A DNA stretch of 64,000 nt from Isoperla grammatica (lineage: Eukaryota > Arthropoda > Insecta > Plecoptera > Perlodidae), in contig OX246739.1 in assembly GCA_945910005.1 (NCBI GenBank), positions 4,990,001-5,054,000 on the forward strand. The letters run 5' to 3'. Made by a program: the position numbers and the translations under genes. Under the pieces are notes generated by a model. It was not told the origin of the DNA. It was given only the letters and a program-made list of their open reading frames with translations, and did not search any database. Shown here one piece after another: positions 26,940 to 39,371 of the stretch; positions within the stretch are counted from its first letter, which is position 1; each line of letters starts with the position of its first letter.

Positions 26940-27132
26940 CACACGCACACGCACACGCACACGCACACGCACACGCACACGCACACGCACACGCACACGC
27001 ACACGCACACGCACACGCACACGCACACGCACACGCACACGCACACGCACACGCACACGCACACGCACACGCACACGCACACGCACACGCACACGCACAC
27101 GCACACGCACACGCACACGCACACGCACACGC
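26940..27132. repeat. (ACACGC)n microsatellite
   Basis: About 32 perfect hexamer units. Every frame is open through it (Arg-Thr, Val-Arg or Cys-Val dipeptides), which creates spurious ORFs. Alternating purine-pyrimidine sequence could adopt Z-DNA. Confidence 0.97.
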
Positions 27133-30100
27133 AAGGCAAACACAGCACCCTTCATTTTAGCCCGTAATCTGCACAAGTGTAAAAAAAAAGAATATGTCTT
27201 AATCTAAAAAGCAATTCCTGGGACCGCAAAGAACGCTGTAGCGAGGCCCCATTTCTTACGATTAGCGCTCTGCGGCCAGCGATACGGTTGCTCTGTAAGC
27301 TTGCTATGCCTCTCGTACATAACGGTCTTAAAATATCTGCTAAAGAGACGAAAATATCCACCACACGTTATTATTCTGGGATTCAAAATTGGTTAAATGG
27401 AGAAAGAAGGTGTTTTTTTTTTTTTTTTTTCATCTTGAGAACCATGTTTTAAACATATTTCCTTATTATTTTAATAGTAATACGTTAATACCTATGAAAA
27501 TGTGTTTAATATTTTATATATGTTATTATTCGTATATATTCAAGCTATAAGTTTTAGTATTTTATCATTTTTATCATCTTTTCCTCGTGTTAATGTATTA
27601 TATAATATGTGTATCGCCTACTTAGTTTTTGGTTACTTTTATTATAGGTTGGCAGTCACTTGTTATGTTGGGAGCTGTGCTCGTTCTGCAAACCTCTACT
27701 CATTATAAGTATGAAGGATTGAGGGAGTTGAAGTACTACACTTTAATTTGTACAGCAACAAGGTTCAGTATAGTTTTTGTCTAATTCACTGTTGTATAAC
27801 ATACACTTTTTTTTTGTCTATTTCAACAGATTGCCTACTTCTTATAGGGAAAGACGAAACATAAAACACGCTAACTGAAGCCATGGCTGACAATGACATT
27901 CTCCTTTTCGAAAATAGATTAAAATAAGTCTCTGTTTAGTAATTACTGATTGAAGAGCACTCTGTTACTTGTAGAAAGACGAAGCAATCGCGAAAGTGAA
28001 TACTGTAAAAGACAATTTACGGACGAAACCTACCCGTATAAAAACATCAAAAACAGATTGTAGAAGACATCGTTTTTCTCCTAAATTGATTCGCACAGTT
28101 TAATATGCATGTTGAAACTTATCAGTTCTCTCTAGACTCAGTGCGCCATAATTTACACAGAATTGCTTTTTGTTGTTATCTCCGTCAAATGTAGTACTTA
28201 AAGTGTATTGAACGCATTGCTAGTACTATGCTATCATTCCTGAATAGTACTTTTACTTTTAAGTATTACGAAAAGCGACAAATATTTCAATTCAATTTCC
28301 AAAGTATAGCGCAAAGGACATTAAATTCGGTAATTTAAAAGACGCGTATGCGATTGACTTCGCCGGCTATTTACCACAAGACGTCTCTCTCAACACCCGC
28401 CTCGCTGAACGTTGCAAAAGTGCGCACTAGGTCGTTAGACAGGACATAACAAGATACACAGCATTACTTTGTTATCTTCTAATGGATTAGATCAATATGA
28501 TAAAAACCATCACTAAACGATATGAAAGCATTTTTTCAAACGTTCTTGAAAGTCAAAGTAGTTAAAAACAAACATAATTTGCATTGCTTTAAGGTGATAA
28601 ACACTTAACAATCACGTTATTTGGAATGACCGTCGATGCGTCCATTGAATGATTGACTTCTAGAAGCTTATTTACAGACGGTTAGTAATCAATACAGAAT
28701 AGACCATTGAAACTGTGAAACTTGAGCAATAAAACAATTCTAATATGATGAGAGAGTTGATTAGTAATGAAAATGCACTCCAAGTTCCATGTATATTCAA
28801 AGCTATTTTCAAACACAAATCTTGATGAAAACCCATCTCATCTAACAAAGCAAATATGTCCAGCAGGTGTAGTTACCTAATGGAACAACAATGTCGACAG
28901 TGCAGACACAAACCCATGCCCACTTAGTGGTTGCTAACGGTTATGGAGCGAGTGCAGCTGACTCGTAGCTGCGCTTGGCTTCATTCAATTTGCATATTAG
29001 TTTAGTTTGAGGATGCATATAACAAAGTGCTGTGCGATTTTGAGTGCAGGTCGATTCGCAAAGTGGATGTGCATACTATCATAAGTGAATGTAAGCAGAA
29101 AAATATTCCGTGAGTAACGCAGAGCCAAGCCACGGATAGTAAAGTGCATTGTGATATCATGGTGCTCAGTTTAAAGTGCATCGCATAGAGGAACAAAACA
29201 ATGTGAACACATGTGTAGTTGCGTTGTACGCATATCCTTCGCTATATAGTGATAAACATACAAAGAAAGAAAAACGAAATACTAAAAGATTTATGAAAAG
29301 GGAACTATTAAATTTACAACAAATTACCAAAACACAATAAATATTATAACGTTTAGTTATAAGATAAAAACTGTGTAAAGGAGACAATAATTAAAATAAA
29401 AATAGTGGAGAAGATAAGCACGATCGTATTTGCGTATCGCTTAAATATAACTTTTATTTTATTTTTTGTCTTAATCCGGAAATTGAAAATACTATTTTGC
29501 ATTTATTTTACCATGGTTCAATCACCAAGTTTCCATTATTTCAAACATCTCGTGAAAACATTAAATTTAATTACTTGTCGTAAGAGATGTATAAATATTT
29601 ATTCATGGTTTCCTAATTACTGTATATTAAAGATGTTTATTTCCTCAACGTGAGGAATAGATTCATTTGAAACATAACCACGGGTAAACTCTACACATAC
29701 AACTCTGCTTGCACGTTGAATGCTCATTATCAAATAATGCGTGTACGTGTGTGTAGTGTACTGTGTACTGTGTATGCATCCCATAAAAGCCAACAAAAAT
29801 AACTACAAGCAATAAACTTAGAGTTACATTATTTGTTGGTAAACATTTCGAACTGTTTTTACTAAAACCAACGTGTATTCAAATAGCCTGCAGTATAGAT
29901 ACGATTTCCTATATCGAAATTTACATACATTCCATCGCTGTGTTTGTGATTACGTTTGATAATTGTTTTATATTTGTGTATTCACATAATTTGCGAGCGA
30001 CCCTGTACATATTTGCATGCTTGATTCTACAATGATATCTCTATGCAACAACGAGGTACCCCTCATTTGAATACAGAGCCCAGTTTGTATTATCTAGGCT

Positions 30101-30257
30101 TATTGTACTACGTGCGATAAGTGAATATGTACGTTAATTATGCATACGCCCACAAGTCACTTACTTTCTCTTCAAAACCTTGCAATGTGTGCATTATTTT
30201 ACATTTTTAACCAACAAAGGTAGCTGGACACTCTGATGAAATATTTGTGCGCCCCTA

Positions 30258-30332
30258 CCAACTCTAGCTGGCTAATACGCTAAACTAACGTTTAAACGAT
30301 GAACAGCGAGGCAGCCGTATCGAACCTCCAGT
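30258..30332 (+). mobile_element. tRNA-like SINE head
   Basis: A-box-like TAGCTGGCTAATACG near 30265 and B-box-like GTATCGAACCTCC near 30317, at tRNA-like spacing. The 3' body is not delimited. Confidence 0.4.
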
Positions 30333-30490
30333 GGATACTGAAGCAGTTGGTGGTATTATCTCTCGCACATTCTCATAAGCTCTTAATTAAAACTGCTAAT
30401 TGATCCACATAAAAATCTAATAGACTAACACGGGCATTACAGCTCGCGATATGTGCAGCAGAACCTTATCGTGGGGTTTAATACTTATAT

Positions 30491-30513
30491 CTCTTCTCTC
30501 TCTCTCTCTCTCT
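30491..30513. repeat. (CT)n microsatellite
   Basis: About eleven CT units. No coding context. Confidence 0.9.
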
Positions 30514-31541
30514 ACCGGGGGCCACTCCGCTCTCTCCTACACCCCGATGCTTTGTTATTCTCGCTCCGTGTTTTCCCGGTAACGCATTTGTTCTCATTTA
30601 ATTTAAAGCTACGCTTTACGCCTACGCGCGCGACCGCCGATAATCCCCTCACTTTATTATGTATGAGGGAATCCAGTAAGCTTACACGCAAAGCACACAT
30701 ATTTTATTCCAACGTAAAACATTGTTTTTTTTTTTTACATTGTTGTTCGTGTTTTATGAGTAGCAAATACCGTTGGGTGGTGAAGGACTATGTATGCATT
30801 CTACATGATGCGTCGAGGCCTGTTTGTACTGGAATAAAATAGATTTACTGTAGATCTGACCAACACATGACTCAAAATGTATTTAAAATAATTCCCTATA
30901 TAAATTGTGACTTGTGACTTGTTTTAACGTATTTGTACGTTAATTACCCTATTCGTTGATGCGTTTAATTGATTAAAATTGTTTTCCAATTATAACCATA
31001 AAACATAAACAAACAAACAACAGAATTAACACTAAACTCAAACCAGATACAACTTAAACATTACAATATCCATATTCCAATGTGTAGAAATTTCCTTGTA
31101 ATGAAAAAGAACTTATGTACAACTCAATATATTATATCAGACTATTGAGACTGTTATTAATTTAGCAGATTGTAGTAAACGTCTACAAAGGAACAAATTG
31201 GACACATTTTATGTGTGATTTCAAAAGGCTGTAAAATAACCAATTTAATTTCTAGTAAAAAGTAAAATGATCTATATGAAAGATGCTACAAACGGTTAAG
31301 ACCTAGTACGATCTAGAGTAAATAATACGAAGTGTTTGTGTTAATAGATTTAATAGTTAATCTAATAATCTGATAATGGATCTATGGGTTAATTTATATT
31401 TCATTATTGAAAGCAAATTAACAAGCGAGTTGAGTTCAACTAGCAACCATAATGACCGTAATATTATTCGCATCGCCTAGTTTCAACTGTACGATAAATG
31501 GGCTTAAATTAAGTGCAGTGGCTGTCAGAGAGACAGATAGA

Positions 31542-31925
<384 letters not shown>

Positions 31926-34405
31926 TGTTCAATTCAACCAAACCAAATAAGCTACTTGACATTACATTTGGTAGAACGCTAAACCTACTTAAAAAGTGAA
32001 TTATTACTCTCCCAAAATTTTCTGTGATAAAACGTTATCTTTGGCCACGCTTGCCTGAGTCCCCTCAGCCAATACAGATTAGCAATTGGCCAGTCATGTG
32101 ATTGTGGAGCTATTCGACCATCCTGCGCCAATCCCATTACATTCCGATATCCACAGAGGTAGAAGCTCCACTCAGTTTGGTATGGAACACACTAACTGAT
32201 TGTCTACAAAGCCATGTTCAAATTGGTTTAACAAGTAATGTACAAACATTTAGGTACGACTAAAATAACACTGTAGACGGTAAATTGTATGAAAGTTTCG
32301 TCTCGTTGTAACGTAATGGAGTTTCGATAAATTTAACTAGCTTTAATGTAAATATTAATTCATGAATTTTTACATAATCATCAACCCTTGTGAGATTGTT
32401 ATATTGCCTAAATCGTGCACTAGTGCATAAAGCCAATGGAGTTGTATAGTATTTTCGTTTACACCGATACTGTTCTTTTGCTTTGATAACATCATTCTCA
32501 AAGAAGCTCCGCTTGACGCACCTGCACAAAGTCCACGTCGGTAAAGATAAAATAAAATGAACTCCAAATCCATGGTATGTCACGCAGGTTAGGTCTATTT
32601 GAGATAAGTTGTAAGGAAACTTGTTCAATGAATATGCTTAGGTTCTCTTACAAATCACTTCTATGTGTGACATTACGTTATTTATAATGACAGCCCGTCA
32701 AACTTCTGTCATTTTCTCAAAATCTGTGGTATGTCACGCAGGTTTGTTTATATATATTTAAAACAGATGTAATTGAGATTAACTGGAAGGAATCCAATTA
32801 AATGAATATACCCAGGTTCTCTTACAAATCGATACTTTGTTTGAAATTACATAATTTCCGAATTACAGCCCCTAGACTTACGTAATTATCTCAAAACCTG
32901 TGGTGTGTCACGCAGATATGTTCATACATGGTTAAAGAAGGTGTATTTGAGATTAAATATAAGATAACTTGCGTGATGAATATACTCAGGTTCTCTTACA
33001 AATCGCTACTTTGTGTGACATTACGTAACTGAAGACGAGGTAATATGACTATTGTCGCCGCAGCATCTTCCGCACCCAACGATACTTTGTACACGTTCAC
33101 AAGTAAAATGTCCCGGTAAACCTTAAGACATTGTACTTCACACAGGCATCTAAACATAACAAATCACACGCAGCTGTTGTCTATTTTAAAGTGTCGAGGA
33201 TACATTTGTTTTGTTTCCCGACTTATTCTATTCAGCTTGCGCGGTATGTGTCGAGCTAGCGAACCTCACCACCACCAGCAGCACGGTCGCCCGTGCCCAC
33301 ATAGGTTGCGGTTCGTCCGACAACAGCGCTGCAGCGGACGAAATCTCAACCTCGTGTATGCGTGACGTCTTGGAATTTAATTTGTCAAATAACTTAATCT
33401 CGAGCTTGGCGACTTCTTTCTGATGGAGGAGGAAAAGATTCTATAACAACCCTTCACTGTGGCATGTCTAAAGAATGCCTATACAGCTCCTGTGCTTGAG
33501 CAATAAAGCCTACTTCATAATGCAAAAAGCTGGTAAAAAGTTTGAAATATGAAACATGCTTGTTGCGATACTTCAAAGGTTGACCTATGGAAATATTGCC
33601 TCGATCGATAAATCGATCAACATGTCTGTCATGTTGCATAACGGAAATTTAAAACAATGTTAAGGATATGTCGTACGCTCCAGTGACGCGAACCATGTTG
33701 CCAATACGGTCTCAGCTGGGGAACGCGTGCATCCGTTTAGTGGGATAACTTTCCGCGCGTTTCAAAAGGTCGCGGCCTCAGGGACCTGGTTTTACATATC
33801 TTTGAAGATAAGAACGGAACAGAGTCGCCGTGGTAAATCTATAGTTTCAGTTTGTTTTGTGCATGGGGGGTTACTAGGTAGACACGTGTTATGAGGATGT
33901 AAGCGGTTCATGGAATGCATGAAATGCGACAACAATAATTATGGACACTTACAGTTACATCCGTAGTTTGAGGCGCTTTCATTATTAATGACTAGGATGT
34001 TGACACAAGTATAGTGATATCATTATCGAACCTTAACCTTGAGACTGGTTAACTTGCCGCTTGAAATTAAAAGTGAAAGTAAATATATTTAGCATGGTAG
34101 TCTTATTTCTGTCTAGACAATATATTTGTGTAATATAAAGTTACGAGGTTGGTTTACAGGGCTTACCTCAGCTTTTGAAATTGGAATTAAAATTAAAATT
34201 GGTTCTTCGAATATGTTTTTGTTATTCAACACAACAATTCGTTTCTCGTTAGAAAAATAATTAGAAGGAATTGAAAACAAAAAATGCTTTACACTATGAA
34301 GAAATTTTATAACTAAGTATTGCGTGAAAATGTGTATTCTAATGTTACATCGTTAAGTGATTTACATCCGATACTTTCAAAGAAACCCAAAGTTACGTAT
34401 AATAA

Positions 34406-34409
<4 letters not shown>
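31926..34409. other. No gene seen apart from the tandem repeat at 32555-33030
   Basis: A GC-richer pocket at 33235-33370 is open in two plus frames, but neither translation is recognisable. Another GC-rich patch at 33690-33790 has no coding content. Confidence 0.5.
32555..33030 (+). repeat. Three-copy tandem repeat, unit about 155-175 bp
   Basis: The block GGTATGTCACGCAGG or its GGTGTGTCACGCAG variant recurs at about 32574, 32728 and 32902. Each copy is followed at similar spacing by TGAGATTAA/TGAGATAAG, GAATATACTCAGGTTCTCTT-type sequence, ACAAATCGCTACTTTGTGTG-type sequence and ACATTACGTAA. Units are diverged and differ in length (154 and 174 bp between starts). A small satellite-like array or duplicated regulatory segment. 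Confidence 0.8.
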
Positions 34410-34449
<40 letters not shown>

Positions 34450-34477
34450 AGACGTAAATTTTCGTAGACAAACTGAG

Positions 34478-34688
34478 ATGTTGGAGAGGGTTTTTGGGTA
34501 TTAGTCCACGTTTTGTGAGGAGGTTGTTTTTTCACACTGTCGAGCCCAGGCGTTCGCGACGACAACACACGCGACCCGGACCTGTCACCTGATGATGCCG
34601 CAACATTTGTCGGCGAAACGTTGTGAAAGAAGGTATGTGAAAAAACAACCTCCTCACAAAACGTGGACTAATACCCAAAAACCCTCTC

Positions 34689-34694
<6 letters not shown>
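34478..34694. mobile_element. Perfect 59-bp inverted repeat around a GC-rich core with hammerhead-like motif
   Basis: Arms 34478-34536 and 34636-34694 are perfect inverted copies by my alignment. The 99-bp centre is GC-rich compared with its surroundings and holds CTGATGA...GAAAC (34589-34619). (TA)n tracts lie outside both arms (34410-34445 directly beyond a 32-bp spacer, 34693-34727 abutting). Inverted terminal segments with a hammerhead motif are known for Penelope-like retroelements (established for the family); assignment here is inference. Confidence 0.6.
34589..34619 (+). ncRNA. Hammerhead-ribozyme-like core
   Basis: CTGATGA (34589-34595), one T, GCCG (34597-34600), a 10-nt loop, CGGC (34611-34614), then GAAAC (34615-34619). 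GCCG/CGGC would form stem II. The flanks cac/gtg and acc/ggt can pair weakly as stem I. The extra unpaired T before stem II and the very short stem III depart from the canonical ribozyme, so activity is doubtful. Confidence 0.4.
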
Positions 34695-34730
<36 letters not shown>

Positions 34731-36084
34731 TAATAACACTTGTAGGATAGTGGACAGTGGATACATTTTTAAGTTTAGAGGAATAAATACTTTCTCCATC
34801 CTTATTGCAATGTTCGTGGTTTTCCAGCCATTCGAAGGGTGAATGCCAGGATGCGTACAAAAATCTGCCACGATGGTGCACTGCATACATAATAAAACAA
34901 CAATTATAATAACAACACAAAATAGCATATATACACATAATAGCCCTGGCGGTTTGCAGTAAGACTAGGAGCCTGCAAAAGCGTCGGCCCATTTAGCTTC
35001 TCTCCAGTCAATTTTCAGTGTTAGGGGACACGACTTACTAATGATTCAGCCACTAATTGCTATGACATTCAAATTAACCCTTCATATACTTGAGATTCGT
35101 GACCTAAAGCCCTTTCTAGATTCACAAATCATATTATGCCATCTATAGACCATGCCTATCTGAATAAAATAGCAGTTATTACTTACTACACCACATGACA
35201 TGAGCCACAACAATAGCGTCACATACGGTCTCAGTAGAATTGTTATCATTTTTGTTGAAATCAATTTAATGTGCGACTTAATTCCATTTGAATAATGTAT
35301 TCTCAACTTGTATTGAATTAAGAATAGAACAACCGCTGTACAACGGGGGCACTTCCGTCGCCCATTTGTCAGGACGACTGACGCTTTAAAAGCTTTAATT
35401 ACTTAATTTATTGCCTCATACTCTAGTACCTAAAAATAGAAAAGATAAGTACTCTCAGTACTGGGTGGTATACTGAAATTTACGGCAGACGAAAGGAAGA
35501 TCTCAAGCTAAGCGGCTCTTATTTATGCGTCACATTAAAGAAGCCATTGCAATTAGGGAAGTACTGTACTCAAGTACGATGCCAATTCTTTACGTGGTGT
35601 TTCCATTATCTATTTGGTACGAACGTAAATTTCAAAGTCCAAGTTTCATATGATTGTCCTAGTGTTTAATAACGGGTCTGCATTGCAGCCAACTTTTGAG
35701 TAAACCACGTGCGAGACCTCGTATTTGCTGACCAGCCATGTGGTAGTACGCAAGTTGTTAATTTTATTTACAGCCAGATTATTCCTATCCAATACGGATA
35801 GACAACGGTACTGTAATAATCATTTTATTTAGTTTTTAGTTTTTTATGTATCTTTTTCATTTAAAAAACGTTTTTACAAAGAAGATCAATACAATACACA
35901 ATGAAACAATACAACTGTAGAATAAAATAGCGATTAAGATCATGAATTAAGCAACTTATTTTGCTTTTTGCTCTATACAGTCGATAAGACAGTGATATAG
36001 TCAAGAGGAATACCCAAGAGTTAACTGTATAAGTTCTCCTTATGATTGATACAAGTTTCGAGAAAACAAAATCAGTGAGGATTG

Positions 36085-36145
36085 TCTGCGGTGAGGATAG
36101 AACCCGAGTATCACGTGTTATTGGTCAGCCACCTCTCTGTAGGTT
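36085..36145 (-). mobile_element. tRNA-like SINE head
   Basis: On the minus strand GAGGTGGCTGACCAATAACA (A box) is followed by CGGGTTCTATCC (B box). The 3' body is not delimited. Confidence 0.45.
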
Positions 36146-38925
36146 ATGCAATAGAAACTTTCAATAGGCCAGGCATGGTTGCTGTATATAGAAGGCAAGT
36201 TCCTCTAAGTCTAAGATGTATTGAAGGAAGGTAATTTGAGATGCCGATACTCGAGTATCCAGAGAATTCCTCTATATCAATACAGGCTCGTGTATTATAT
36301 ATATATATACCAAGCAAACTTTAGTCTACAGCCCGCAGGCAGCCGATGTGGGAAGCGCAGAGATATTACAAGTTATGCTGTCGTAAAGCAGTCGAGCCTG
36401 TTGTGATCACAACTCATCCGGTATCTATTTATAGTATAGATTCAAACTCAATTTCAAATCATTCTCAGAACCTAAGACGAACTTATGGTTTCTTTTCGCT
36501 ACTAATATGGATGCGTATAGACATTTCACTGTGCAGACATTTCGTTGTACAGAATAACAATTTTAAATTGGTGGAAGACTATCTTGTTTTATGTTATTAA
36601 TAAATACTTCACAAGCTTCGAGAAATGTTTCAAATTGAAAGCAAAATATGTAAATAATTGTGCGTTCCAAGAGTTCAATTCTACGCCTCGCAAAGCTTCC
36701 AGGGTATATCTAATATAACTTTCTATTATTAAAAACGTAATATTTAATTTGAAATTTGTTTCTTGTGAGATCCCAGAATTCATGTACCCGCGGGGATGTT
36801 TTTTTTTATAGTTCGTCTTTCTATTCTAGTTGCCCCACGTATTTATTGTTGATTCTGTTAATTATTAAACTGATTTACGATAATTTTATTTTCTGAGATA
36901 AATATCGGTATGTACCAAACATATATTGAAATGAATATTATCATCTCACTCATCGTGCTCGGTAATGAGTACGATTTGACGCTGTGAGATATGTAAAGCA
37001 TGTGGTTTCATATTGTGTACTACTGCACTGAGAGCCCACCATCTATTATTGCCCGAGTTATTCTCTGTTTAGTGTCCATTACGCGCAAAACAATAATGAC
37101 GATGTAGTGGAAGTTTTCATCTGGTGCGGCACCGTTGCTTACATTACTGCCATGATGTGTTCCGAGCTGTGAATGGCCGTGATTTATTGCGTCATATTAT
37201 GGTAGATTCCAACAGCCCTAGTGTTTATTTACGACCAATGGATGGACACTTGGTTCGTCGCATTCAGGTCGAAGTTTTGCATTGTACACAGAGTTCACGT
37301 CATGCTTTGTACTTCGCAGTGATACAATATGCTGACAAAGGTAGTTTAGCGGAGTTAACATCGCTAATGCTTTATATTGTGAACTAAGTTATTATTAGTT
37401 TAATTATACAACGGAATTCAATTGTTTGTATTGATAACTGGTGAGATTATTGTGATATTAAAGTGTTTTGTTTTCAGTGCGCGCAAACACATTTCATTGC
37501 AAAATATATTTTTGAGTACGTTTGAAGTAGTTTCAACAATATTCATTCATGTAAATGTTAACAAAATATGATGATTTTGACACGATGTCAATAGCCAAAA
37601 TTATATCGTGGCAAATTTTGTGGTAAACTGCTTCAAATTTGGTAATAGCATCAGAATGTAGACACAAAATATAGATTTAAAAAAGTTTAAATTTTTAAAT
37701 GTCATTTATTTTGTTTTATTAAATTTCACTCCTAATAATTTTTTACCAGCTAAAATGCTAGCGTACCATAATTTTGTACATTTTACATTAATTTTATTTT
37801 TAAGATCATTGTATAATTCATCTAAAAAAAAAATATGAAAATTCTTAAAAATCGTGTATTTTATGTGTACATATCCTAAGTTAAAGCAGGCCTCAACTTC
37901 TCATCTCTTATGACCTCACCTTGTTACTTGTGTACTCTCACTTGAATCCGTTATATGAGTAAATAGCAGAGTAGTTATACCGTGTGCGTGTGTGTGTGCG
38001 TTGTGTGCAGTGTTGACACAAAGCATGCGATATTTACGGACCATAACAGTGAAGTTATAAATATACGAGGCGGCATTCGCTGCTGTGCAGTGCTGGTTGA
38101 TAATATCACGGCACAGCCAGCATACTCGGCGACACCAATAAACATCGACTACCAGAAATGAGAAAGTCATACCACCCTGAGGCGTAGCACCTTATATCGT
38201 TTCCGTTACAAAACAAATCAAAACATCTACCATCCTATTTTTCGTGAGATGAAATATTTGAGCTTTATTGAAAATAGCATTTCCAAAATAGCTATCTGTT
38301 TACGCGGGAAAGCGTGGAGGGCAAGGACCAGGCTATTTTAGTCAGAGTATCCACAAGTCATGTTTATTTACATTGATCACTAAGTAAAAATCGTAATATG
38401 TTCATGAAATAAAAGTTCAAGTGGTTAAATTTTACAACAAATTGACATCGTTTTTTAACATCTGAGGATCATTTCTACTCCAGAGTAACAATTTATAACT
38501 TAAAACTAAAATCTTTGGATGTCAGGATATCTGAAGCTGGGCGCTAGCAGTGTTTAAAAACTCGCTGTTTGACTTCGTTGTTTAGGAGGTACATTTTTTA
38601 ATTTTGAGCTTTGATCGATTTCCATTGTTGAAAACCGCACAGTCTACTATAATGCTTTACGGAACATTCCTCAGAGCTGAATATTGATAAAAGTGTCTTT
38701 CAAGAGATATATTCATGTACACATATTGCCGATATGTATTGTTTCTCCTTTAAAAGTAGAAATTTCAATTTCTATAATGTAACCAAGTTTGGTGCATTTT
38801 TTCCCATTTTGTAATAGTAAAAATACTGATACGTCAACAGCAGAACTTCGTCACATTTTTCAGTAATTTAAAAATAACTGTAATTAAACGCAATTGCCAT
38901 TTTTTCTAAACAGGAGTCGTTCATC

Positions 38926-38988
38926 GGTCGGTGTTAAATAACTGTTACTCGAAGTTTTGCCGACGAGTAACAATAACTCAACACCGAC
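38926..38988. repeat. Imperfect hairpin near the DIP exon
   Basis: TCGGTCGGTGTTAAATAACT followed by GTTACTCG pairs with CGAGTAACAATAACTCAACA followed by CCGA across a 12-nt loop, with a short internal mismatch. It lies 270 bp upstream of the first Ig1 exon. It could be the core of a small foldback transposon. Confidence 0.55.
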
Positions 38989-39258
38989 ACGACGGAACAG
39001 CCTAGGAGTACACCAGTTCTCAGTTCTCATCTACGAGTCGTGAAAGCCTCCAACAACACTTATCAATGCTATTCTTACTAAAGTATGACTATGACTAATA
39101 GTTTGAAAGATATTTAGTCAACAAAACCGTGTCAACCACAGTCAAGAGTGATGCCATTTTCCGATGGATTGTGCGACGTGCTGTGATTGCGTGCATCCGT
39201 TTATATCCCTGCTTATTCATCTGCAGGCCACACTTGAACCCGCTTCCTCGTGTTTCAG

Positions 39259-39371
39259 AGGGGCGAGTGCACGAGGACCCCGACTTCCTTCAGCCAATAG
39301 GAAACGTGACAGCTCCACTGGGGCGCGAAGTAGCTCTCAGTTGTACCGTGGACCACTTGGGCAAGTACAAG
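39259..39371 (+). CDS. DIP/lachesin-like Ig receptor, exon encoding first half of Ig domain 1
   Basis: This internal exon encodes the start of the first immunoglobulin domain of a neuronal cell-surface receptor of the Dpr-interacting protein (DIP)/lachesin family. In insects these bind Dpr proteins across synapses and in axon targeting. The frame reads EGRVHEDPDFLQPIGNVT then APLGREVALSCTVDHLGKYK. DPxF, the NVT strand, GREVALSC with the first Ig cysteine, and the LGKYK end are all family hallmarks as I recall them. The acceptor is tgtttcag ending at 39258. The donor AAG/gtaggt starts at 39372. The exon enters in phase 1 and leaves in phase 0, so it joins 62965 in frame. The open frame upstream of 39258 has no ATG and is intron. 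NVT is an N-glycosylation sequon. The signal-peptide exon upstream was not found. Family assignment is firm; which DIP paralogue it is cannot be decided. Confidence 0.9.

Larger units (their letters stand above)
34728..39258. other. No exon identified; upstream of the first DIP Ig exon
   Basis: Probably intron or 5' region of the DIP-like gene. An 87-codon open frame at 37124-37387 is not recognisable. No signal-peptide exon with a phase-1 donor was found. Confidence 0.5.

Noticed and set aside
26549..27207. Open frames of 87-199 codons through the ACACGC tract
   Set aside because: They are dipeptide runs made by the hexamer microsatellite, open in several frames at once, with unrelated ends.
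33177..33423. GC-richer open frames as a possible exon
   Set aside because: Two overlapping frames, neither recognisable; the acceptor-like ttcag at 33231-33235 is not matched by a convincing donor.
37124..37387. 87-codon plus-strand frame
   Set aside because: Translation is mixed and unrecognised; no splice context and no family motif.
39129..39258. Upstream extension of the first Ig exon as an N-terminus
   Set aside because: It begins at GTG and has no signal peptide; a good acceptor at 39258 precedes the conserved part.
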